Source of the DNA: Spirodela intermedia
Taxonomy: Eukaryota; Streptophyta; Magnoliopsida; Alismatales; Araceae
Direction of reading: 5' to 3'
Assembly (NCBI GenBank): GCA_902729315.2
Contig: LR746267.1
Coordinates: forward strand, 6,512,424-6,576,423
Length of the DNA: 64,000 nt
Shown here piece by piece: positions 49,103 through 62,100 of the stretch; position 1 is the first letter of the stretch; every line of letters begins with the position of its first letter. The translations under genes were made by a program, and so were the position numbers. The notes beneath the pieces were generated by a model. The model had not been told where the DNA came from. It saw only the letters and a program-made list of their open reading frames with translations, and ran no database searches.

Positions 49103-52100
49103 GATGTATCTACGTATGTATGTATCTATCTCTATCTATCTATGCACATTTATTTATAATCATCCGATGCAAGCGTTGTTGCTTGCAGATGTTCTGCCTG
49201 GAAGAATGGCCCGTAAGACAGTGTAGTCATAAAAAATTGGAAATAAAACAGAAAGTGAACTCCTAAACGTTTGCTCCGTTTGGTAACTTCTGTGGGCATA
49301 TTCTCATTTTGGCTGTGAAGATGGGAAAATTATGCTGACCGAAAGAATTCAGAGGACATGAAAAGATCCTCACTTGGATTAGAATGTCACTAAAGTGCGA
49401 AGGTATGTGCATCAAGTGCTGCTTAGTGCCAAGCAAGGAGCCTAAAGAAGGGTGAATGATCCATTTGAATTGTTTATAGTCCATCTAAACGGGGAAAACC
49501 CGCTTTTCCTCATGTCGCTGACTGCAATCAAAGATTAACCAATACTTTTGCTTCCTGTAAATAGGTCTTTGAACCTTGTTGCTCATATGACTGCTTTTCT
49601 TTTGAAAAAAAAATTTCGTTTTCGTTTTATCTTAGAAGGTTTCTTGTTTCTATTTCTCTCCTATAATGTGGTCACTTAGTCATAATTGCCAGAATGCATT
49701 GTATATGTATCCATTGCTCTTTGTAATTTGATCACTAGGTCAATTGGTAGGCTAGTGTATAGATCCACGACTCTGTTCCAAAATTGTATCGGATCAGAGA
49801 TAGGCTCTTATCTGAACATACGCAGTCATCATCTTTTTCTAGTAGACTTACTTACATCCAATGACTAAAATTTTAAACCAGAAACCACCAGGCTTTAGTT
49901 TAAGTTTGTGCGATAGCAAACTGAATTCTTTTCGTTTTCACAAGTGGTTAGTACCATAACTAATGCAAAAGTTGATGTTAGACTCTCCACGGGAAAACCA
50001 TGTTCAGAACATCTGGAATTTGGTTGTCTTACTCTCATTCCAACCTAGATGGTATGATTTTTTTGGTAGATACATTGTTTGCACGGTTAAACATGTTCCT
50101 TTGCCGACATGTCATAGACTCTTGTACTGGTTTGCACTCGAGCAATAGGCCTATCATACTTTGTGAGGCAGCAGGACTAAGAACATTACGCATCAAGCAG
50201 GATGAAGAAACCACACTAGGACAAATGCCTGAAAGAATCGCTTTCATGATATTCTTTTTTCTTATTTCTGATTTGTCGAATGATTTTTCGTCTTGTGCTG
50301 CTGTTTACTAGTTTTCTGACGGTGGATTATAACTAAAACGTTCTTGTATTGCTTCAGGATGTTCAAGAGAGCCAAAGTCAGAATAGAGGCAGCATTTTGC
50401 CACCTCAGGTGATTTCAGAGCGCAGGCATTGGAGAGATGTTTTCTGGCTAGTAATATTTGCTTTTCACCTGCTTGCGTTTGGATTTGTTCTTTCACTACT
50501 CGGAATAAACCGATTTCAAACGCCAGATAGGCTTAAGATAGATAGATTTACTAGCCGAAACAGTACGAGTCATCTGGAGCTTACAGAGACTTACTGGCCT
50601 TTGTATGGTGTGGCTGGAGGTGTTGGGACAGTCCTAGGGTGGACTTGGCTGCTACTTCTCGGTTCATGTGCAAGCCAGATGCTGAAAATCTCGGTCCATT
50701 TCCTCACGACTTATCTCTCCGTCATTAGTGTCTTATGCTTTTGGAGCAAACAGTTCTTCTGGGGAATCGCTTTCGCAGTTGGCGCCACCCTCCAGTTCCT
50801 GTATGTCATGTCAGTACTTGACAGGTACAATTTTCCGCCCTGAAGAAAACTATCCGTCTAAATTGATGCCTACTACTTTCCCTTCAGTGTGTACTTAGTA
50901 TGGGCCATATTTACACCATTCAAAGCTTTGAGATTGATGGTTGCTACTTCAAACTCTCCACACGTTCCCTTTGAAACGGGTCCATTTATTTACTTAATTA
51001 GAAATATTTCCTTGAAAATCAAATGATTATTTAGCAAGGTTATGGTCTGCTGTCTTTTTCTAGGAATCCAGTAGAAGTTATAAATACAATGCACCAGTTG
51101 TTTGATGGTTGCTACTTCAAACTCTCCACAGGTTCCCTTTGAAACGGGCCCACTTATTTACTTAATAAGAAACATTTCATTGAAAATCAAATGATTATTT
51201 AGCAAGGTTGGGTCTGCTGTCTTTTTCTAGGAATCTAGTAGAAGTTATAATATAATGCACCAGTTGTTTAATATCTGAAATAAATACATAAATAAATAGA
51301 TAAATACTGCTATGTTGCTTATAATTCTATGTATCAGTTCCTCTGAGTGTTCTCCTCGTAGGCTTCCATTTACAATGCTGGTCTTGCAAAAGGCAGTAAA
51401 GACGGTCTGGAGCCTCCCTGAGGTAATGCGGGTGCCTTACGCCTTCATGCTGATCATGCTCTCCTGGATGACGATCTGGTCGTTTGGGGTTGCCGGCGTC
51501 GTGGCCTCGAACATAGGGTACGAAGGACGCTGGTGGCTTCTTGTGGTGAGCTGGCAAGTTTTCTCTTTTTTTCCTTTGTTTCTCCTCCATCGATGCCATT
51601 CTTGCCCAGCTGTGACGTCATCATCTCTCTCCAAATTTCCATGTAGGTGTTCTCAGTGAGCTTGTTCTGGACCGGCGCTGTGCTCTGCAACACAGTCCAT
51701 GTTGTTGTATCTGGCATGGTGTTCCTCGTTCTGTACCATGGCGGCCGGGGATCTCCCTCGATGCCCCCCAGGCCATTGGTAAACTCCATTAGATGCGCTG
51801 TGACGACGTCTTTTGGGAGCATCTGTTATGGTTCACTTTTCACGGCTGCAATCCGCACACTACGTTGGGAGGTCTCTTGCTTTGCTACCACCCTTTGACT
51901 AAGACTGGTCCACAGATAGATGGATAAATAAATAACTCCATTGATATTTGGTGTTATTATTTTTTTTTCTTCTCTTTGGCTTCAGATTCGGGGAATTCGG
52001 TCGAAAATAGGGAAAAATGAATGCTTGCTCTGCTGCGTTGACTTCTTGTTCCATATGGTGGAGACCCTGGTCAGGTTTTTCAACAAGTATGCCTACGTTC

Positions 52101-52818
52101 AGGTGATGAGTTAGTCAACCCTGCTCAAACCCTTCTATAAGGTCTCTCCTTCCACAGTAACGCGAGCATTGTGGGTTTTGGCATGGTTTCCAGGGTTTTT
52201 ATTTTCAAGTTTTTTTATATATATTAAGTTCCTGAAATATTGGAGGAAATTATTTGAGCCATTAAAGACCAACAGATCTGACCCAGATTAGCCCTTTTTT
52301 CGAGCATTCTGTTCTGAATTTTCTTCTTAATAAATGTTTTTCTGACCATCATAATTTTGTGTTGCTGGCCGACCGACGATGGTTGACTTTTGTGCTCAGA
52401 TAGTAGTCAACGGGAAGGGCTTCAACCAGTCAGCGAGGGATGCCTGGGAGCTCTTCCAGTCTACTGGGATCGAGTCCCTCATTGCCTATGACTGTTCAGG
52501 GGCTGTGCTCCTGATGGGCGCCATCCTGGGCGGCCTCGTCACCGGAACGTGCGCCGGCGCCTGGGCGTGGATCAGGAATGAGGGCACTGTCGTCATGGTT
52601 GGCTCCACGTCAGCACTCATGGGGATGATCCTGGTGAGCTCTCTCTCTCTCTCTCTCTCTCTCATCTGTCTAACTAAGAGTGCGGAATCTCCAACTCCAC
52701 TTACTTGTGGGATGTACCCATCTTCATGGTGCTTCCATCTATCCATCAGAGTGCCCCAGCTGCTAGTCAGTGTTTTCCATCTGTCTCCATCCTAATTTGG
52801 CTCCCTTCCCGTGGAAGG

Positions 52819-52854
<36 letters not shown>

Positions 52855-53118
52855 GAATTGGCATGAAAAATCTTCCGAGCTGTCCTTGTGTTTCAGGTGG
52901 GTCTGGCGGTGGTAGTGGTGGAGAGCGCCGTCACCTCAATCTACGTGTGCTTCGCGGAGGATCCTTCTCTGATCCACCGGTGGGACGCGGAGTTCTTCGA
53001 CCAGCTCTCGGAGACCCTCCACCAGCGCCTCCAGTACCGCAGCGCCCGCGCCAGGGAGGTGATGAACCAACGCCGCCTCCAGATACCCTCCTCTCTCCAG
53101 CCCCCCGCCGTCCCCTGA
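48432..53118 (+). CDS. choline-transporter-like protein (SLC44 / DUF580, PNS1-like)
   Basis: Polytopic membrane protein of the CTL/SLC44 family; plant short members have no settled substrate. Seven exons: 48432-48497, 50358-50824, 51362-51545, 51647-51871, 51986-52102, 52400-52633 and 52897-53118, 504 residues with closing phases. A polar N-terminus (DDFRSASSDTDFASSGSIE) precedes about ten hydrophobic spans, starting with VFWLVIFAFHLLAFGFVLSL. Family blocks include YWPLYGVAGGVGTVLGWTWL, RVPYAFMLIMLSWMTIWSFG, VLCNTVHVVVSGMVFLVLYH, GSICYGSLFTAAIRTLRWE, FFNKYAYVQ and GKGFNQSARDAWELF. The end has CFAEDPSLIHRWDAEFF and a basic tail. Intron 1 is nearly 1.9 kb. Intron 2 holds a 168-bp duplication. 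CT repeats follow directly after the donor of exon 6. An AATAAA lies about 40 bases after the stop. Confidence 0.93.
50936..51274. repeat. tandem duplication in SLC44-like intron 2, unit 168 bp
   Basis: Two close copies start GATGGTTGCTACTTCAAACT at 50,936 and 51,104 and both end GCACCAGTTGTTT. They share AAATCAAATGATTATTTAGC and CTGCTGTCTTTTTCTAGGAA, with few differences. Confidence 0.94.
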
Positions 53119-53140
53119 AACCCACCTCCCACAGATGCAT

Positions 53141-53770
53141 CTCTTCCAGTTGACTTTTTCAATAAAAACCCATGTCTGATAGTCTCCGTCCTGGTCAACA
53201 GGCCCACACACACACCGGGGGAATTCGAGTTCGGTTTCAATTTAGGGGTGGGGTCGATAGAGAAGAAGAGCCCCTAAAGTTAAGACCACTCGGTCAACTC
53301 TTTTTCCCAAAAATATGGACATTAAGGTCAACCCACCTTGCCCAAGAGCCCAACTTTGGGTGGGGCCTTTTTGCAGGGTCTCTCAAGCTTTTATGCAAGG
53401 GGTTTAATAAGTAGGGCCTATTTTGGTTTGGTTGGTCCTTTGAACCTGCCAATGTCTCTCTCTTCCCGTTGACTTCTTCAATAAAACCCATGTCTGGTAG
53501 CCTTCTTCCTGGTCAATGCACCACGTACAACCGGGAAATTCGAGTTCAGCTTCAATATAGGCTCGTCGACTGAGAAGATCCCTGGATTGAAGATGGTGAG
53601 AAGAGGCCCTCTCAAGTTAAAATCAATCGGTCAACCCTTCTCTCTTAAACTATAACATTCAAGTCAACCCACTTTGGCCAAGAACCCAACTTTGGGTCTG
53701 GGCTTTTTCTAGGGTCTCTCTCAAGTTTTTATGAACAGGGTTTCTATTCAGGGTTGGTTGGGGCTATGGG
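53141..53770. repeat. tandem duplication at the SLC44-like 3' end, unit about 318 bp
   Basis: Two diverged copies share GTTGACTTCTTCAATAAAAC-like, CCCATGTCTG, AATTCGAGTTC, AAGTCAACCCAC and CCCAACTTTGGGT blocks, starting at about 53,141 and 53,459. The first copy spans the probable polyadenylation signal of the gene. Confidence 0.88.
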
Positions 53771-54622
53771 AAAATGAGCAGGCGTAAATAAAAAATAGGA
53801 AGGTTTTGAGTCATTTGTCCATATATCCAATGAAAATTACTGAAAAATTCAATAGAAATATGAAATATTTCTTTAATTTTAATTACTGGGAGAGGCTTCT
53901 AGTCGTTTAATCTATTTTTAAAAAATAATTTTCAGCCCTCCAAAAAGATCATTTTATCATTATTAGTCATCATGGAAATAAGTGAAAGAAATTTCGCCAA
54001 ATATTTTTTTATAATAAAATGTGGTTTGTGCCAAGAAAAAATATTTTTTTAAAAATAAATAAAATGTAAGATATGGTGGATATCTAACCATTTGGTGCAT
54101 GATTTAGAGGGTAGTCATGTAGATGTCAACCTCTTAAAGTGGGAAATATGTATGGTAGGAAGCTCTTAGATAATAGAAAGTATTTCCAATTTATTTTAAT
54201 CGATATAATATTTTCTTATTTTTATATGAAAAAAATAAATCAAGGATTTGGGAGTCCTTGTCATTTGAGCATAATTCAACCAATAAAAACTATATTTTTA
54301 TTGAAAAAAAGGTGGTATTTATCCAAAACACATGAAGAAACCCTCTATTTTTCAAGCCCATATAAAAGAAAGAAATAAATAAAAATATCGATAAATTAAT
54401 TTCCCTCCTCCTGAACATTAAATTTCAACCTGGAAGTTTCAAAGATTCTGTTTTATATCCCAAGTTGGGAGACCTGAAGGGGCCAGGCGGCAACCGAGCG
54501 AGCCGGAATGGTCCGAACAGAACCGGGTTGTCCGGTCCGAATCCGAACGGGTCCCTGGGAACAAGTCGGTCGGTTGACCGCAATGGATCCGACTATAATG
54601 GGCTATCCGCGGCGGCGCCAGA

Positions 54623-54631
54623 AAACCCTAA
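54623..54631 (+). promoter_or_regulatory. telo-box in eIF3a promoter/leader
   Basis: AAACCCTAA on the plus strand, about 135 bases before the probable leader donor. Telo-boxes near the start are a known hallmark of plant translation-machinery genes, which fits eIF3a. Confidence 0.5.
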
Positions 54632-54791
54632 TGCATCCCTTCGGCCTCAACGCCTGCTCCTCTTCTTCCTCCTCTGTCGCTGTCGCCCACTCCCGGTGTC
54701 TCCGCGAGAGCGCTGAAGGGAGGCGGCCATCGAGACGCCCGCCGCGGAGGGGTTGTCAGGTATGCTTGCTCTCTTTGTTGTTCACTGGGGC

Positions 54792-55061
54792 TTTTGATTG
54801 GTCATCGATGGTGGTTTCTTCCAGGAAATGGGTGGCAGGGGGGATGCTAGGACGTGGATGCTCCCCCCTGTTGTGGGGAGGGGGTTGTGATGTGTAGGGA
54901 GATGCTGGAGGATGCTTGGTTTATCCCTTTTGATTGGTCATCGGTGCTGGTTTCTTTGGGGAAATGGGTTGCAGGGGGGATGCTTGGACTTGGATGCCCC
55001 TTCCTCTGCAGTGGGGAGTTATGATGTGTAGGGAACTGCTGGAGGATGCTTGGTTTATCCC
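54792..55061. repeat. tandem duplication in eIF3a leader intron, unit about 135 bp
   Basis: Copies start TTTTGATTGGTCATCG at 54,792 and 54,927. They share AAATGGGT(G/T)GCAGGGGGGATG, TGATGTGTAGGGA and CTGCTGGAGGATGCTTGGTT-like blocks. Confidence 0.88.
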
Positions 55062-55355
55062 TTTTTATCGATCTTATTCCTTCCGCGTTGGAACTCTTGG
55101 GATGCTAGGGCTCGGGGTTACAGGAACATTGACCTTTTCTTTACAAGAGGAATTCTGTAGTTTTCTGTGTCACTGAAGCGTGTAAACTCGGTTTGACTGG
55201 GTTTTGTTTCATTTCATAGATCGTTGCATATTTGGCAAAAACCGGTCGATGTCGATTCTGTTTTCTAACATTTCGTACATTTTTCCTCTGTATGACATAG
55301 GTATTCTTCTCGCCTGCTTTAGATAAGCAGGCGTGACTTCAGTTGATTTGCAATC

Positions 55356-58300
55356 ATGGCGACTTTTGCAAAACCGGAAAATGCTCTAAAGCGAGCAGAG
55401 GGTAAGTTAGACCTAGTGGTAACGTTTTGGTTTTCCTAAAGTTCATACTGGTGCAAGTAGACTGATTGCTTAAATTTTCGTTTACCATGCTTAGCGATAA
55501 ATAAGGCGTGCCTCTTAGAATGCTAAACTTGCCTAAGCCTATTGCATGCCAGATCTTGCTTAATAATTTATTTTGAGAACCTGGACACCTGGAAATCATT
55601 TTATCTCTGAGAAGAATATGTAGATTTCAACTAAAGAAGGATGCCGATTTTCAATCTTTTATTGTTGTAATTATCATATTCTGTAGAAAGCAGATACACA
55701 ATGTCTTATTGTTTTCTTGACCACTCGTTGCTTGTTATTAATCCGAAGTTTCGTATTGGAAACTTTTATTTTAAGTTGCAGTATCTCGAAAATTTACTGT
55801 ATTTAGGATTTAGAGCTGAATTTCATTATCTTTCTTTGCAGAATTGATAAATGTAGGTCAGAAACAATCTGCTTTGCAAGCGCTCCATGATGTTATCACA
55901 TCTAAAAGGTACAGGGCTTGGCAGAAGCCTTTGGAGCGTATCATGTTCAAGTATGTTGAGCTGTGTGTGGACTTGCGGAGAGGCAGATTTGCCAAAGATG
56001 GCCTAATTCAATATCGGATTGTTTGCCAGCAAGTTAATGTTAGCTCTTTGGAGGAGGTTATAAAACATTTTATGCAACTTTCAACTGAGAAAGCGGAGCA
56101 GGCTCGAAGCCAAGCTCAGGCACTCGAAGATGCCTTGGATGTTGAGGATTTAGAGGCTGACAAGAGACCAGAAGACTTAATGCTCAGTTACGTCAGTGGG
56201 GAGAAAGGGAAGGATCGCTCAGACAGGGAGCTGGTTACTCCGTGGTTTAAATTTCTATGGGAAACCTACAGGACTGTGTTGGAGATCCTTCGCAACAATT
56301 CCAAGTTGGAAGCCTTGTATGCGGTAAGCTACCTCATTTTGCTGTAGCCACTATCCCTGGTACATTTTAAACAATATTACATCTCTTTTTTTCTTTTCCT
56401 CATCTCAGCACTTTATCTTTTCATGTAATTTGTTTTGAAGATTTTTTAACTAAAATTAGTGGAGCAAGTTAGTCTTTTGCTAGGAAGACGATCTAATGAG
56501 CAACATATTCTGCCTAGATAATCAATGGTGTACTTTCGTAGAAATAATGGTTCTCTTTATGCTTTTTGCGGTTTGTTTACTCAGAGAAAGCACAATAAAC
56601 TATCTATGGATTTCGTATTGTTTGATGATCATTGCCAAGGCTGCCCCTGAGACTGTTAATGACTAGTGGGAAGGTGTATGTGAGAGAAGCAGCTGATTTT
56701 TTCACGCTTAACTTGCGATGTGTTAGTTTAAGGGCTAATTAAGGTTTCGTATGTTTTATGGAATATTCCCTGGAACCGAAGTCATGTCAATTTCTGCAGT
56801 ACCGTGACAACGGATTTGTAAGTCTGGTTGCTTAGTGAGGAAAGTTGTACATGCTACTCATGATTATTTAATCGAATAAATGCGTATATGAGTACGGATG
56901 TATCTATAGAGTGTGACTGAGATAAATTACTTTTAATTTTTTTTTTTTTGCAGTGAAAACGAATGTCGTGTTTTTTTGCACGGCAAGAAACTGTATTACA
57001 AATTATGTTTGGAAGATAACTGTGGTCATATTTGCTGTAGCTGAAGCTTAGTATGGTCGTCTGAGATGATTCAGTTTCATGGAATGACGTGAAAATCGCA
57101 GAAGCGAGCAGCTTTTGGAATTATGAGTTACTAATTTAAATAGGTTATCACAGTATCCCGAATGTATATTATGTATGATGTGGATTGCAATGAATTTTAA
57201 CACGAAGACTACATATGTAACATTTGATCCCGTGGAATTATAGAATGAAGTTTATCATTTGCATCGTGTGTTATTCCTTAGGATTTCGTTCATTAAAAGG
57301 AATGCAATGACCTTTTTGGAATACCATGCACAGTAAAATTGCCTTTCCTTTGAGGATGTAATGGATTTTTAATTAGCTTTGATGTAATGCTTACCTCGTC
57401 AACACGTATTATTTATGACATTGCTGTTGATTGAAAGACGCTAATGTTTTTTTGCTCTCTTTTTAGATGACCGCCCACCGAGCCTTCCAGTTTTGTAAGC
57501 AATATAAGAGAACCACTGAATTCCGCAGACTTTGCGAAATCATAAGGAACCACCTTGCTAATCTGAACAAGTATCGAGATCAGAGGGATAGGCCTGATTT
57601 GGCAGTTCCTGAAACTTTGCAGCTCTTCTTGGATACTAGAGTAGAGCAGCTCAAGATTGCAACTGACCTTGAGCTATGGCAGGTTGTGAACTCGTAGCTT
57701 TGATGTTCCCATATTTAGTTGTTATTTCACTGACTGTATTAGATAACATAATATTTGAACGGAGGTTTTAATTGTGTTTTTCAGGAGGCATTTCGTTCTG
57801 TTGAGGATGCCCATGGTCTAATGTGTATGGTTAAGAAGACGCCAAAGCCATCTTTGATGGTCATCTATTATGCCAAGCTAACGGAGATATTCTGGGTTTC
57901 GGATAGTCACCTATATCATGCATATGCATGGCTCAAACTTTTTGTTCTCCAGAAAAGTCACAACAAAAACTTATCTCAGAAGGATCTGCAATTGATAGCA
58001 TCTTCTGTTCTGTTGGCTGCTCTGTCAGTAGCTCCATATGACTCTAAACATGGTGCATCGCACATGGAACTTGAAAATGAAAGAGAGCGCAATTTGAGAA
58101 TGGCTAGTCTCATAAACTTTAGTCTCGAGCCTAAACGAGAGAGCAAAGAAATGGTATTCTCTTGTGAAATTTCCACCATTTATGCTGTTTTCTTGACACT
58201 TATCTATCCAAGATTCTGACAGCCCTTTTGAACTTATCTGCAGCTGACAAGGTCATCACTCCTTGCAGAATTGGTAAGACATTAATTTTTTGTTGAAACC

Positions 58301-59119
58301 TTTTTTTTCTCTTTTGAAAGATCATTAACTTTTCAAGTAAGGTTGAAATCGTCAATTTTTAGTTGTGGCATCCGTCATTGAAGATGCGACTTGCTTGTGA
58401 AAGTTAATGATTACGTTATCTTTATGGAAACCAATTGCACTGACTCTGGTACAGCTCTGAAGATGTTGTCATGGCTTCCAATCTATTACCCATAGTGTAG
58501 ATTGGCTTGAAACCGTTTAATTGATGAAAATAAACCTGCAAAGCATCCCGTATGTTTTATAGAGTCTTCTATCACCGAACATGTAAGCATCTAGTCATTC
58601 AAATGTAAAAGTGCAGCTGCTCCTTCAGTTGTTCATGTGATGATCTGTAAGATTACATGATAATATAATATTGAATATCCAGGTTACATTTGTAGATGTA
58701 CGGACTATTAACTTCTGTATAATTTACGAGCTTTGATCTGATTAATTTGAGTAATTTTAGCTTGAATCATCATGCCTACTGGACGAGCTAATGTTTGAAG
58801 AGATATTCTCATTCTTGCATCCCAACTGGACGACCATAGTCAGGACACCTGATACACCTCAGTTTCTGGAAGGAGAAAATGTTCACTTGTTTGATTTGGG
58901 CAATGCTCTATGAAAAGTTGGCACAATCAAGTCGGAAGGCCTCATTGTTTCATGCCAACCTTTTACGGGAAAATACCTTAGCGGTTTTATAGATGGAACC
59001 TGATCAAAGAATTACTGAATGTACTGGGTATTACAATCATTTTGGTGTGACAATGATTTATCGGCCAATTCAATTTCTTTAAAAGCATATGATAAAACCT
59101 AGGGAATCTCCATGTGTCG

Positions 59120-59151
<32 letters not shown>

Positions 59152-62100
59152 TTGTGTGTGTGTGTGTGTGTGTGTTGCTTCCCGACCTTTCTCCTCTCTT
59201 CTTCAAAAAAACTCTTAATTGTCTTAGATTCCATCATATGATTGTTTGGACATTTTATACTTCATATTAGCAATTTTCACATGGCCATATTGTGCATGAA
59301 TGTCATTTAATGACAGTACCTTTTTTAATGGAAACATTAACATATCTTATTGGCTAGATCCAGTTTAAAAGTCTAGAAGTCCATACATTCTTCCGATGGT
59401 CTTAAACCTAGTTTGAATGATTGAATGCTGCTATTTACACAACGAGATATATGTGTATTCCTGTCTCATGCGTTCATTATTTATTACATATTTATCTTAG
59501 CAAAAGTCTCAGGGTTGGCTGCTGCGGGAGTGCTTTTTTCTCAAGCAGTATTCAGTATAGTTGAAGAAATCACTGTCCTGGGACTGCAATTTGCTTTGCG
59601 CTATAGTTTGACTAATGCAATTTCTAGCAAGTAAAAAAGTTAGTACGTGAACAATGACTTCTGTGATCTTTCTCAGACGGTTTCAGTAAGATACATAAAA
59701 GATGATGATATCACTGTCTTAAAATTCTTGGTATCTAATATTTTTCCTGGTGATTCTCTATTGATATTTATTACGGGGAAACAAGGTTGTTCACTTCTTC
59801 CATGTTTTGGCTGTTCGGATTGGCATGTTTGTTCCTGTCAGATGGTAACATCACTGATGATTTCCATCAGTCTTTTGTCTCATAAGTGACTGTTCACATT
59901 TAATTACAATGTTTTACTCCTCGCCTCTTGTTGACTAACTTGCAAAATTTTATTTTCTGAAGGCTTCGAAAGGTGTCATGTCTTGTGTCTCACAAGAAGC
60001 GAAGGACCTCTACCATCTTTTAGAACAAGAATTTCTCCCATTGGATCTTTCTCCAAGAGTTCAACCCCTGTTGGCCAAGATATCGAAAATTGGATCTAAG
60101 CTTGCTTCAGCTTCGTCTGTTCCAGAGGTTCAATTGTCACAGTATGTTCCTGCTCTAGAAAAACTAACTGCCTTGAGAGTTCTTCAGCAGGTTTGTTTTC
60201 TTTTCGAGGTTTTTTTGAGCAGATGTTGATTAGGAGGTAGCTTCATCGTACTGATAACTCAGCTATCATTTCCTTCTTTTTCAGGTCTCTAAGGTGTACC
60301 AGACAATGAAAATAGAGATGATCTCAAAGATGATCCCGTTCTTTGACTTTTTAGCGATAGAGAAGATTGCAGTTGACGCAGTGAAATATGATTTTGTTTC
60401 GATGAAAGTTGATCACCTGAATGGTGCAGTTCATTTTAATAATTTGGTGCGTACACTTCTCATCTCTTGATGGATTTTACATTTAATACTTTATTTTATC
60501 GGATATTATCTAGAATTCTGTCTTTTATTGTATAGAGGTATGCATGTTTGTGATTGCACTTATGTGAACTTTGATCAATGTATAGAGGTATACATTTGAT
60601 ACTTCTGTCTTTGGGATTTTGTTTTTACTTTAAATGCTATTTTTTCATCTGTAGAATTTTCGAGGCTTTGCTTTGATTTTCTCTTTATATCCTTGTATCA
60701 TGGACTTAGATTTAAACTTGATTTCCCATATTGGCAAAGGTCCATCTTTTCTGCATTATGGTGCGCTAAACTTCTTTGATGCTTGTAATATCTTCATTTA
60801 CGTGGTGCAGCATGTTATTCTCGTCTGTTAATTTAATCTATGTGGTGCAGCATTTACGTTGAAATGGATGATGTACAGAATGTGGTTGTTTTTATGTCCT
60901 TGTCGTTGATTTCTGTACACGCTGTTGTTCGTAAATACATCGTTGTTATCCCAAACTATAGTTAGTGAGGAGAGTCAAAGTTTCTAGGCTGAGGATATAA
61001 GTTCTTTATTTTATTTATTTTCAGAGTCATGATTTGGGTTGAAAAGTTGATGAAAATCCTGGTATACGTGATGGTTTTCCTTACCTTTTACTGTTTTACT
61101 AGTATACTTGACGGTTTGCCCTGTTCTTTTAAGCGTTGATTTGTATTTTTTATGAATTATTTATATTTTGTCATGATTTATTTTCGTTTTGACTTTTTAA
61201 TCTCGAGGTATATTTGCTTAGAACCTGTATATTTACCTTTGTGACTTCTAATTAAAGATCTAATTTTTAGGACCTTGAATCCGATGGGCTTCGTGAACAC
61301 CTTGCGATACTTGCTGAATCTTTAAATAAAGCCAGGAACATGATTTATCCTCCGGTTAAAAAACAATCGAAGCTAGGGGAGAACTTTGTGAATTTGGCAG
61401 AGGTGGTGGACAAGGAACACAAGAGACTCCTTGCCCGGAAGTCAATAATTGAGAAGCGCAAAGAAGAGCATGAACGGCAAATGCTAGAACTTGTATACCT
61501 CTCGACCTTTCTCATGTCCTACTGCTTCTCATGCGCTAGCTGTCTTTTTTTTTTTTTTTTGATTTTTTTCTGACCTAATTTTATGATTCGGAAGGAGCGT
61601 GAAGAAGAGTCAAAGAGAATGAAATTACAAAAGTTAACTGAGGAAGCTGAGCAGAAGAGACTTGCAACTGAATATTCTCGTCGTGAGGAGCAAAGAATCC
61701 GTCGCGAAATTGAGGAACGTGAAAATCAAGAGGCTCAGGCATTACTTTTGGAAGCAGAAAAGCGAGGTAAAAAGAAGGGAAAGAGGCCAGCTATTGAAGG
61801 GGTAAGCTTTGTTCATGATCTCGGAGCCTATTATTTGCACTTGATTCCAAATTTTGCAACTAGAACACTAATGACGAGTTGTCTCAGCAAGTAGTAAAAT
61901 TCTATCCAGTATAGTTTGTTTCTATACGTACAATACTGAGCATAATGATGAAGTTAGGAACGGAAAATTTTAGACTGAATGTTGGTTTATGAATGCCATT
62001 TTCTTTTCCCGCATTATTCATGTATTTTATTTCTCTTTAAAATGTTTTTGTCAGGAAATATCTGTAATTATCTCATGTACAGTTATTATGTTGATCTAGA

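Larger units (their letters stand above)
53119..55355. other. spacer between SLC44-like gene and eIF3a, with eIF3a leader
   Basis: From 53,119 the SLC44-like 3'UTR and a duplicated 320-bp segment, then AT-rich DNA (53,800-54,440) without coding signal. From about 54,460 GC rises at the eIF3a promoter. A leader exon probably ends at 54,759 (donor GTATGC) and rejoins at 55,343 after TGACTTCAG, 13 bases before the ATG. The leader intron has a 135-bp duplication. Confidence 0.6.
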
